Assembly (NCBI GenBank): GCA_937873665.1 | Contig: CALMYW010000415.1 | Span: 1 to 14,420, forward strand | Origin: an uncultured Sphingorhabdus sp. | Lineage (GTDB): Bacteria > Pseudomonadota > Alphaproteobacteria > Sphingomonadales > Sphingomonadaceae | Direction: 5' to 3' | Length of the DNA: 14,420 nucleotides | Shown: in pieces, positions 1 to 5,399 of the stretch | Layout of the letters: each line of letters starts with the position of its first letter | How positions within the stretch are numbered: the stretch's first letter is position 1 | Position numbers and translations under genes: made by a program | Notes under the pieces: generated by a model | What the model was told of the DNA's origin: nothing | Database searches by the model: none | The model's input: the letters and a program-made list of their open reading frames with translations, nothing else

Positions 1-1454
1 ATGCCGGCGGTTACGTTGAACCGGTCGGTCACCGCATAGGTCGCCTGGCCATAGATGCCGAGTGCCTGGGTGTGAATGTAGCCGGGGGCGATGCTCTCGC
101 TGGCCGTAGTGTTCCCACCGAGGCCGATCACCTGATACGAGCGGTTCGATTCCATGCCCTTGTCGCTCATGTAGAACGCGCCGAGCGAATAATCGAGCTT
201 TCCGGCCAGCGCCTTGCCCGTGAGGTTTAGTTCCTCGGTGAAGACCTTCACCCAGTCCGGGCTACCGGTGAACGACTGATTGCCCGCGCCGGAATTGGCG
301 AAGGGCGTCGAACCAGGGTTCCATGACGACTGGAACGTGCGGCGCTTGTGGGCGCGGTAGGAGATGATGTTCTTCAGCGTGGCGTCGCCGAGATCGATCT
401 CGGTGCGGTTGTTCACGCCCCAGACGGTGAGCGTGAAGGCATCGTTGAGGTTGCCGCTCTCGCACTCGGTCTGGAACGGCACCGTCGACCCCGCGGTGCA
501 ACGCGACGGACGGTAGAGATCGAAGATCGAATCGGTGCCGAATTCGTTGGCGATGGCCCACGGCCCGCGGGCCTTCTGTTCGGCAAGCAAGCGCTGCGAA
601 TTGGCGACGCCGCCGAGCAGGGAGCCCGAGCCCCCATTGAGGAAATCGACCATGATAATCGCCGCCGGGGTCTGGCGCTGGTCGAAGTAGTCGGCCGAGA
701 GGTAGTTGCGCACGTTGCCGCTGTCGATGGTCAGCGAGGCGCGGAAACTGTCGTTGTTGGTCCCGTTCCAGCGGTCGCCGTTCAGCACGTTGGTGACATA
801 GCCCTTGCGCTCGCGATGCTCGCCCGCGATCCGGAAGGCGACGTTTTCGCTGAGCGGCATGTTCACTACGGCGGTGACGCGGCGCAGCGAATAGTCACCG
901 ATCGAGCCCGAAATGTTGCCAGTGTAACCGGCCGCCGGATCGGCCATCTTCGGCGTGACCACCAGCGCGCCGGCCGTGGAATTGCGGCCGAACAGGGTGC
1001 CCTGCGGCCCCTTGAGGATCTGCACGTCGTTAAGATCGTACATCATCTCGCCCACGCCATAGGGGTGGGCCAGCACGGTCTGGTTGTAGATGATCGAGGC
1101 CGAGTTCTCGAAGTAGATGTGGCCTTCCTTCTGGCGGATGCCGCGGATGCCGATGGTGAGAAGCTGCGGGTTGGTCGAGGCGCCGGCGATGATCACGTTG
1201 GGCGTCTGGCGCGAGAGCGAGACGAAGTCGGTCACGCCCTTCTTGGACAGGGTGTCGCCCGACATCGCGCTGACCGCGATCGGCACGGCCTGCTGGCTCT
1301 CCTCGCGTCGGCGGGCGGTGACGACGATGGCGTCAAGCCCGGTGTCGGCGCTGCTCGCAGCAGGAGCCGCGGTTTGCGCGAAGCTCACGCCGCCACCGGC
1401 AAGCGATGAACCCGCCGCAAGGCAGCTCACAAGGCGTCGAAGCGAAAGTCTCAT
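1..1454 (-). CDS. TonB-dependent outer-membrane receptor, N-terminal part (runs off left edge)
   Basis: This is an outer-membrane active-transport receptor that takes energy from the TonB-ExbBD complex. The frame stays open from the ATG at 1454 to the window edge, giving 484 codons of a protein that usually has 700-850. A GGGAGGAT ribosome-binding site lies just upstream of the ATG and decides the start. Residues 1-27 look like a Sec signal peptide ending near SFAQ. A TonB box (IVVTAR) lies at about 43-48. The plug domain follows and carries the classic GPQGTLFGRNSTAGAL block at about 149-164. The region after about residue 170 is barrel-like, with alternating aromatic and polar strands. The end of the barrel and the C-terminal aromatic residue are outside the window. 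The gene is divergent from a GntR regulator, which is its most likely controller. The plug type is common in sphingomonad receptors of unknown substrate, so the ligand cannot be named. Confidence 0.93.
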   Translation of the reverse strand, partial: MRLSLRRLVSCLAAGSSLAGGGVSFAQTAAPAASSADTGLDAIVVTARRREESQQAVPIAVSAMSGDTLSKKGVTDFVSLSRQTPNVIIAGASTNPQLLTIGIRGIRQKEGHIYFENSASIIYNQTVLAHPYGVGEMMYDLNDVQILKGPQGTLFGRNSTAGALVVTPKMADPAAGYTGNISGSIGDYSLRRVTAVVNMPLSENVAFRIAGEHRERKGYVTNVLNGDRWNGTNNDSFRASLTIDSGNVRNYLSADYFDQRQTPAAIIMVDFLNGGSGSLLGGVANSQRLLAEQKARGPWAIANEFGTDSIFDLYRPSRCTAGSTVPFQTECESGNLNDAFTLTVWGVNNRTEIDLGDATLKNIISYRAHKRRTFQSSWNPGSTPFANSGAGNQSFTGSPDWVKVFTEELNLTGKALAGKLDYSLGAFYMSDKGMESNRSYQVIGLGGNTTASESIAPGYIHTQALGIYGQATYAVTDRFNVTAG

Positions 1455-1475
1455 AGCTATCCTCCCACATTGTCC

Positions 1476-1489
1476 GGCTCTCACGAGCC
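1476..1489 (-). repeat. Small hairpin in receptor leader
   Basis: GGCTC and GAGCC form a five-base stem around a TCAC loop in the 5' leader of the left receptor gene, about 20 bases before its start codon. It could be part of a leader structure or an operator half. The stem is short and could be chance. Confidence 0.25.
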
Positions 1490-1504
1490 ATGATGCACGA
1501 AACA

Positions 1505-1532
1505 ATCTATAGATAGTTATATGATTATGCAA
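1505..1532. promoter_or_regulatory. Candidate promoter/operator between divergent receptor and GntR genes
   Basis: This AT-rich patch stands out from its GC-rich surroundings. It contains a perfect 10-base palindrome, ATCTATAGAT, at 1505-1514. Read on the minus strand, TTGCAT (1527-1532) and TATAGA (1506-1511) could be a -35/-10 pair for the receptor gene. Their spacer is only 15 bases, shorter than ideal. The palindrome would overlap that -10 element, which would suit repression by the neighbouring FadR-type GntR protein. The operator assignment is inferred from position and symmetry only. Confidence 0.35.
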
Positions 1533-1628
1533 TATGCTAGGAACAGGCCGCCAACGTCGTACAAATCTGCCCGACGGTGGGCCTTCGGCGGCATGGCGGG
1601 TGGCTATTCAGGGAGCGTGTGTTCTGGC

Positions 1629-2414
1629 ATGGACCACGGCATGAACTTCGCGAAGTCATCAGCGATCCGTGTTCCGAAAATGGCCGCGGTCATCGCGGCC
1701 AATATCCGCAAGCAGGTGTTGACCGGCACGCTCCAGCCGGGCGATTACCTGCCGCTCGAAACCCAACTTGCCGAACAGTTCACCGTCGCCCGCGCCACCG
1801 TCCGCGAGGCGATCCGCGTGCTCGAGGCCGAAGGGCTGGTGCAGATCTCGCGCGGTGCGCGGCGCGGCGCGCTGATCCTGACCCCCAGCGCCAATATCCT
1901 CGCGCGGACCATGGGGGTCGCCCTCCAGACCCGCCACGCCACGGTCCGCGACGTCTACGACGTGCGCACCGTGATCGAACCCTTCGCCGCCGGCCTCGCA
2001 GCCGAGGCCAATGCCGCAGAGGCCTCGCGACGCCTGCTCGCCGAAGTGGCGGTGGAGGCCGAGGTGATCGGGCGCAAGGATCACCGCCAGATGCAGCGCT
2101 TGATCGGCCGCTTCCACAAGACCCTGATGGACAGCACCGGCAACATCACCCTGTCGCTGCTCGGAGCCGCCCTCGAAGGACCGGTCAGCGGGCATATTTC
2201 TCTGCTCTATGACAAGAGCAATCAGGATGACTGGTGGGCCCAGATGACCCTATCGATGCGCTCGCGCAGCAAGCTCGCGCGGATCATTGCTGACGGCGAC
2301 GGCCAGACGGCGGCGGCGCACTGGACCACCCACATGGAGCAGACAGGGCGGATCTGGCTGTCCGGCATATCGCAGCACTCCATGGTCAACATCGTCGACG
2401 ACGACCCGATCTGA
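1629..2414 (+). CDS. GntR-family transcriptional regulator, FadR/FCD subfamily
   Basis: This is a DNA-binding metabolite-responsive regulator of 261 residues with the usual two-domain build. The N-terminal winged helix-turn-helix begins near IAANIRKQVLTG and includes LAEQFTVARATVREAIRVLE and a wing ending in GALI. The C-terminal all-helical FCD ligand domain begins near VRDVYDVRTVIEP. It shows the histidines expected of a metal-binding FCD pocket in FHKTLMDSTGN and HWTTHMEQTG. Family members typically sense carboxylic acids or sugar acids. In-frame ATGs occur at 1521, 1593, 1629, 1641 and 1680. 1629 is chosen because GGGAG lies 13 bases upstream and because 1521 would place the start inside the AT-rich control region. 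The exact start is uncertain. It is divergent from the left receptor gene and probably regulates it and itself. It is the last intact gene before a region of broken genes. Confidence 0.9.
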   Translation: MDHGMNFAKSSAIRVPKMAAVIAANIRKQVLTGTLQPGDYLPLETQLAEQFTVARATVREAIRVLEAEGLVQISRGARRGALILTPSANILARTMGVALQTRHATVRDVYDVRTVIEPFAAGLAAEANAAEASRRLLAEVAVEAEVIGRKDHRQMQRLIGRFHKTLMDSTGNITLSLLGAALEGPVSGHISLLYDKSNQDDWWAQMTLSMRSRSKLARIIADGDGQTAAAHWTTHMEQTGRIWLSGISQHSMVNIVDDDPI

Positions 2415-2436
2415 GCCGATTCCGCGCCAACGCTTC

Positions 2437-2454
2437 GGCCGGCCGCAACCGGCC
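2437..2454 (+). terminator. Possible terminator hairpin after GntR gene
   Basis: GGCCGG and CCGGCC form a six-base GC-only stem around a CCGCAA loop, 22 bases after the GntR stop codon. There is no T-run after it, so it is at best a weak intrinsic terminator. Confidence 0.3.
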
Positions 2455-2541
2455 TGCTGGGCTCAGGCTACCGTGGCGATGGAGGTGCCATAGCAAATGC
2501 ACCCGATGACAAGAGGTCCTGGAGCAGGGTAGTAACGCGGC

Positions 2542-2667
2542 ATGTCGTGCCGCCCCAGACCCGCCAATCCGTTCCGCTAATTCAAGACCTCACCCGAGGT
2601 GATCCGCCTTGCGCTTTTGATGTACGTCCGTTTCCCGCTGAGCCTGTGCAACGTCGAGGACCTGCTG
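2542..2667 (+). pseudogene. IS6-family transposase, N-terminal fragment with internal stop
   Basis: Reading from ATG 2542, the translation gives PANPFR, a TAA stop at 2578-2580, then FKTSPEVIRLALLMYVRF and NVEDLL. This matches the N-terminal region of IS6-family DDE transposases, which typically read PFRYF, then a VIRLA..MYVRFPLS stretch, then a VEDLL segment that starts a helix-turn-helix. The stop sits where the family usually has tyrosine, so a single base change explains it. Similarity ends abruptly after VEDLL at 2667, and the DDE catalytic domain is absent. No IS6 terminal inverted repeat is recognisable in the roughly 80 bases upstream. The copy is dead and truncated. Confidence 0.7.
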
Positions 2668-2892
2668 GACGGTGTTCTCGTAATCGGCCCGGAAGCTGTG
2701 CGAATCGAAGAACCCAGCCTCGTCGATGATTCGTTACGCATCCACATGCAAGGGAGCGAAGGGCCGCGACCCTGCCAGGGCAGTCGTTCGCCGTCGAAGG
2801 TGTCAGCCTCAGCCGACAAGGCCTAGCGCTCGTGACCAATGCGGTATTCCTGGCAGGGCGGTCGTCCCCTCTTTGGAATCTGCGAGCGGAAT
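2668..2892. other. Unassigned relic DNA between two pseudogenes
   Basis: No gene could be recognised here on either strand. Short open frames exist: plus frame to 2826, containing VIGPEAVRIEEPSLVDD, and a minus frame containing DEAGFFDSHSF. Neither has a start with a ribosome-binding site or a family signature I can name. The junction at about 2667 with the IS6 fragment is abrupt, so this is probably DNA joined by deletion or recombination. Confidence 0.4.
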
Positions 2893-3211
2893 TCACCACC
2901 GCGCCATCAGACGCCGCTCAAAGGCATCCACGTCCGCCTGCGCCTGCTCCCGCTGCCCCCAGAGGCGGCTCGCGGGTCGGGCGGCGCGTGTACTTCGATG
3001 CGCTTGCCAGCAGAGCCTCTATCCCGTCTCTGGTCCGAAATGCCCTGTCGATCTCCCTCTCGCGGGTGGAGGCGCACGGCACACCCCAGCCGGGGACTGA
3101 GGCGAAGAACGAGCGGCCAGGCGGGAGGATCAGCGACTTGCAGCGTCGCCCGGTGATGGGACATAAAGCGAAAAATCTTTCACCGCTCAAGGGCTGCGGC
3201 TGGGCTACGAT
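2893..3211 (-). pseudogene. Degenerate fragment of a small hypothetical protein with CPxTGRR motif
   Basis: The minus strand from 3211 reads VAQPQPLSGERFFALCPITG, then GRRCKSLILPPG, a SFFAS segment, and an arginine-rich helix (EREIDRAFR). This order resembles small alphaproteobacterial hypothetical proteins that read about WWFxCPxTGRRxxxLYLPPG, then FxSRxAxxLxYxSQRE, then a basic helix. The match is from memory and has not been checked by search. The usual N-terminus is missing: the frame runs directly into IS110-derived sequence. After about 3000 the sensible reading changes frame, and a second frame ends LWGQREQAQADVDAFERRL plus a few residues at the TGA at 2893-2895. It is therefore both truncated and frameshifted. 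Function is unknown. Confidence 0.4.
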
Positions 3212-3226
3212 TTGCATCCACTGATC

Positions 3227-3760
3227 GATCTTGCGAGCAAACGCCCAGGGCCAACAGCTTTGCCCGACCTGGCGAGGGCTGCCATGGGGCTGATGGCAGA
3301 GCAGCTTGAGGGTGTGTAGATGTAGATCCAGGCCCTCAATCGCCGGCTGCTGGCATGGCACAAGCAGGACGCAACCAGTCAGCGTCTCGCGACCATCCCC
3401 GGTGTCTGCGTGATCAGTGCGACCGCCTTGGCCGCGTCTGTCGCAGACCCTGGCCAGTTTCGGTCCGGCCGTGAGTTCTCGGCTTCGCTGGGGCTAGTGC
3501 CGCGCCAGAACTCATCAGGCGGCAAGGACCGGCTTGGGCGCGTTTCCAAGATGGGCGATCGCTATTTGCGCAAGCTTCTGGTGGTCGGCGCGACATCCGT
3601 CGTGCGCCGGGCGAGCCACAGCAAGTCCAACCCATGGGTGGGCAAGCTGCTGGAGCGCAAGCCCACGCGGCTGGTCACGGTGGCCATGGCCAACAAGACC
3701 GCGCGGATCGTCTGGGCGGTGTTGGCGCGGGGCGAGGCGTACCGTTTGGCTGCCGCCTGA
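3227..3760 (+). pseudogene. IS110-family transposase, C-terminal half with two stops
   Basis: The preserved frame carries a TALPDLARAA segment, two in-frame TAG stops at 3317 and 3323, then LNRRLLAWHKQ and the IS110 C-terminal (Transposase_20) signature. That signature reads LATIPGVCVISATALAA, then FRSGREFSASLGLVPRQNSS, GGKDRLGRVSKMGDRYLRKL and LVVGATSVVRRA. This domain in IS110 enzymes carries the serine thought to act with the N-terminal DEDD domain. The DEDD half is missing altogether, so the protein cannot be active. An internal ATG at 3410 leaves a 116-residue open frame that could still be translated, but there is no evidence for this. The left boundary near 3227 is approximate. Confidence 0.85.
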
Positions 3761-3866
3761 TACCTATCGCCGCCCGCCACGCGGCGGCGTCGAACTGCAA
3801 GGGTGCCAATCGGAGTGATGATGACGATCTGAACGCGGCCGCATCGGCTGGAGCAACCCGCGGAGT

Positions 3867-3889
3867 TGTCGGAGCTTTGAGGCTCGACA
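3867..3889 (+). repeat. Hairpin in non-coding right end of IS110 relic
   Basis: TGTCG-G-AGC pairs with GCT-CGACA across a TTTGAG loop, giving eight pairs with one bulged G. It lies about 110 bases after the transposase stop. IS110-family elements encode a structured bridge RNA in a non-coding end. The IS1111 group carries it at the right end, so this hairpin could be a remnant of one. That assignment is inference. Confidence 0.35.
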
Positions 3890-4157
3890 GACTGATTGGG
3901 ATCCAGTCAGCGGACATCATCAGGGCCAGCGGTCACACCATGCCGCACCAACAGGCCGGACAGATGACCGCATTCTGTCAGATCAAATCAGCAAGCCAAA
4001 TTACCTCTTGCAGCGCGGGGGGGCATCCACAGATGACACCTCCATCCGCGACAGTTCGGCTTGCCTTGATTGGGGTAATGAGCCGTCGTTGCATCTCAAT
4101 TGTCCCGATAACCGGTGGTTGGAACGCATAGTCGTGCGACGCTCATCAGAATGCGCC

Positions 4158-4226
4158 TTCCTGGGTGAGCTCACGCGCTGTGCGCAGCCGCCTGATATTC
4201 CAGCCAATGCGCTGCCTGATCTCCAT
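4158..4226 (-). pseudogene. XRE-family regulator, N-terminal half (first 23 codons)
   Basis: From the ATG at 4226 the minus strand reads MEIRQRIGWNIRRLRTAREL followed by TQE. This is the typical first helix and turn of a Cro/C1-type (XRE) helix-turn-helix protein of the R..IG.NIRRLR..R.LTQE type. The frame is then lost: it continues GAF and two stop codons, TGATGA. An in-frame TGA lies 12 bases upstream, so 4226 is the only reasonable start. The missing rest of the domain is found on the other strand at 4748-4930, and the two halves join in frame at a shared GAAG. An 8-base inverted repeat surrounds the start codon. Confidence 0.75.
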
Positions 4227-4244
4227 CCCGGAAAGGGATCAGGC
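4214..4244. repeat. Inverted repeat flanking the start codon of the XRE N-half
   Basis: GCCTGATC (4214-4221) and GATCAGGC (4237-4244) are perfect 8-base arms with a 15-base spacer. The spacer contains the start codon of the minus-strand XRE fragment. As DNA it could be an autoregulatory operator of the XRE protein. As RNA it would fold into a hairpin that hides the start codon. An inner CCC/GGG pair adds stability. It has no following T-run, so a terminator is unlikely. Confidence 0.45.
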
Positions 4245-4321
4245 GATGCGACGGATTAGCCCACGACTCATAAGTCTCATTTCACTGGACTAGCCCAGAG
4301 CCTTCGAGCACAGCTCGGCCC

Positions 4322-4930
4322 ATGGCACGAGCAATCGGAACCCCCGTCCTGGTCAGCAGCTCAGGCAGTCAGAGCCCGCTTGAGCGCATCTATCTCGGGG
4401 TTGGAAACCACAACGAGAAATGGCTGCAGAAGCTCATCCACGCGCATCCCGGCATCCTGCCGATGGCCGAGATCGAGCCGGGGTTTGGCACCCTCATCCC
4501 GGCAGCGATGGAAGTGCCATGCGCCCATGGCCGGATCGACAACCTCTTCGTCAGCCCGTCAGGCGACATCGTCTTTGTCGAGACCAAGCTATGGCGCAAC
4601 GGAGAAAGCAGGCGCGAGGTTGTCGCCCAGGCTCTCGACTATGTCGCGGCGCTCACAGCCATGACGTTTGAAGAGTTTCAGGCGGTCACAGCCAAAGGGG
4701 AGCAGGCGCCCAAGCGGCTCTACGATCTTGTGAAGGACAATCCTGAAGACTTTGCCACCGACAGCGGATTTGATCGCGGTTACATCTCCGGGCTCGAGCG
4801 GGGTGTGCGAAACCCCTCGGTTCTGGTCCTCGAACGCCTTGCCAGGGCCCTCGAGGTTGATGTGAGTGAGCTATTCTCAATCGAGCAGGCGCGTGAGTTT
4901 GCGAAGGCGAGGGGCAGCCGGACGCGGTAG
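4322..4930 (+). CDS. Chimeric reading frame: PD-(D/E)XK nuclease-like N-terminus fused to XRE C-terminus
   Basis: This 202-residue frame is a fusion. Residues 1-142 look like a PD-(D/E)XK nuclease-like protein. RIDNLF gives an aspartate at 73, VFVETKLW gives the E-x-K pair at 87 and 89, and VAQALDY gives a glutamine at 103. This is the arrangement of RecB/NucS-like cores. EEFQAV then GEQAPKRLYDLVKDNPE follows, where related proteins normally continue for another 150 or more residues. From residue 143 the protein instead reads SGFDRGYISGLERGVRNPS and LERLARALEVDVSELF. This is the recognition helix and the rest of an XRE domain without its first helices. The join is at GAA 4745-4747. Only a weak purine stretch precedes ATG 4322. 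The nuclease half keeps its catalytic residues, but its fold is probably incomplete and the DNA-binding half is incomplete. It is likely a non-functional by-product, though the frame is intact. Confidence 0.6.
   Translation: MARAIGTPVLVSSSGSQSPLERIYLGVGNHNEKWLQKLIHAHPGILPMAEIEPGFGTLIPAAMEVPCAHGRIDNLFVSPSGDIVFVETKLWRNGESRREVVAQALDYVAALTAMTFEEFQAVTAKGEQAPKRLYDLVKDNPEDFATDSGFDRGYISGLERGVRNPSVLVLERLARALEVDVSELFSIEQAREFAKARGSRTR
4748..4930 (+). pseudogene. XRE-family regulator, C-terminal half
   Basis: The frame DFATDSGFDRGYISGLERG, then VRNPSVLVLERLARALEVDV and SELFSIEQ, is the second helix onward of a Cro/C1-type regulator, ending at the TAG at 4928-4930. On its own it lacks a start and the first helix. 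It completes the 23-codon N-terminal half found on the opposite strand at 4158-4226. Joined at the shared GAAG they make an 83-residue protein, the normal size for a single-domain XRE regulator such as a restriction-modification controller. At present it is translated, if at all, only as the tail of the nuclease-like chimera. Confidence 0.75.
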
Positions 4931-4982
4931 TAGCAGGCTGCGGGTCCTTTTCAGGGCAGGTGCGCCGGAGGTGATTGACGAA

Positions 4983-5021
4983 TGCGACCAAAAAGCTGAT
5001 CGCTGAGTTCAGTTGGTCGCA
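4983..5021. repeat. Perfect 9-base inverted repeat
   Basis: TGCGACCAA (4983-4991) and TTGGTCGCA (5013-5021) are exact inverted copies separated by 21 bases. It lies about 50 bases after the end of the XRE C-terminal half. It may be a bidirectional terminator-like hairpin, an operator or an old element end. No T-run follows. Confidence 0.45.
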
Positions 5022-5361
5022 GGCGTGCATCGAGGCACTCAGTCGCCCGATCTGCCACACAGCAGAATTGGACTGGCCCGACACAATGTTGAGCGTACAG
5101 ACCCACCGCTGGCAAACTCGGAAGCCTGCCCAAAAGCGCTAGGATCAGCATGCGGGATCAGCCCGAAGGTCGCTTGTGGCCGGAAATGAAGTAAAGGTTC
5201 GAATACGCCCCGCTCCGTCCAGCGGAATGAGGGGGTATTCGCGCAAAGTGGACTTAGGGTTCGACAATGCTGCGCTCCCGCCAAAATGTTCCGAAACGCG
5301 GAAGTGGCGAAGATTTCAGCTACTGGCGCAAAGGATGCTCTCCCTGGGGCATCGCAGCACG

Positions 5362-5376
5362 CCGGCAGAAAGCCGG
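5362..5376 (-). terminator. Possible weak terminator hairpin after aminotransferase gene
   Basis: CCGGC and GCCGG form a five-base stem with a five-base loop about 25 bases beyond the stop codon of the minus-strand aminotransferase gene. No T-run follows, so the role is doubtful. Confidence 0.25.
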
Positions 5377-5399
5377 TCAGTTGCCTGTCGCTGACAACT

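Larger units (their letters stand above)
3227..4035 (+). mobile_element. Truncated IS110-family insertion sequence (right part)
   Basis: The element consists of the transposase C-terminal half followed by about 275 bases of non-coding DNA. The left end and the DEDD part of the gene are lost. IS110 elements lack the usual terminal inverted repeats and make no clear target duplication, so the right boundary is estimated. It is set where the sequence GGGGGGGCATCCACAG (about 4017-4032) ends the GC-rich tail. The non-coding right end contains at least one good hairpin (3867-3889). Confidence 0.55.
4036..4321. other. Relic stretch between IS110 right end and chimeric gene
   Basis: Apart from the XRE N-terminal fragment and its inverted repeat, this stretch shows no recognisable gene. 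Short frames on both strands (for example plus 4008-4259, minus 4001-4207) have no family signature. The minus-strand sequence left of 4158 would be the original downstream continuation of the nuclease-like gene if the proposed inversion is right. It has stop codons almost at once and shows nothing recognisable. Confidence 0.4.
4931..5399. other. Non-coding or decayed stretch before the aminotransferase gene
   Basis: I see no supportable gene here. Open frames exist on both strands (plus 5176-5394, minus below 5399). They have no start with a ribosome-binding site and no family signature, and they are out of frame with the real gene beyond 5400. Two structures are visible: a 9-base inverted repeat at 4983-5021 and a short hairpin at 5362-5376. 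Confidence 0.5.

Noticed and set aside
348..1409. Long open frame on the plus strand (353 codons)
   Set aside because: It is the shadow of the minus-strand TonB-dependent receptor. Its translation has no domain signature, while the minus frame has a signal peptide, TonB box and plug motifs.
2832..3224. Plus-strand 130-codon frame
   Set aside because: The composition is low-information, and the opposite strand gives a better motif match.
3410..3760. Separate 116-residue intact gene starting at the ATG at 3410
   Set aside because: The IS110 similarity continues upstream of this ATG through two stop codons, so it is the tail of a broken transposase and not a gene of its own.
5176..5394. Plus-strand 72-codon frame containing ALPPK
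   Set aside because: It recalls short spurious proteins annotated from repeated intergenic DNA in other alphaproteobacteria. There is no ribosome-binding site or conserved domain.
5039..5399. Minus-strand frame continuing from inside the aminotransferase gene
   Set aside because: It is in a different frame from the real gene and has no ribosome-binding site. Its upstream part is a shadow, and the part below 5399 has no recognisable family.
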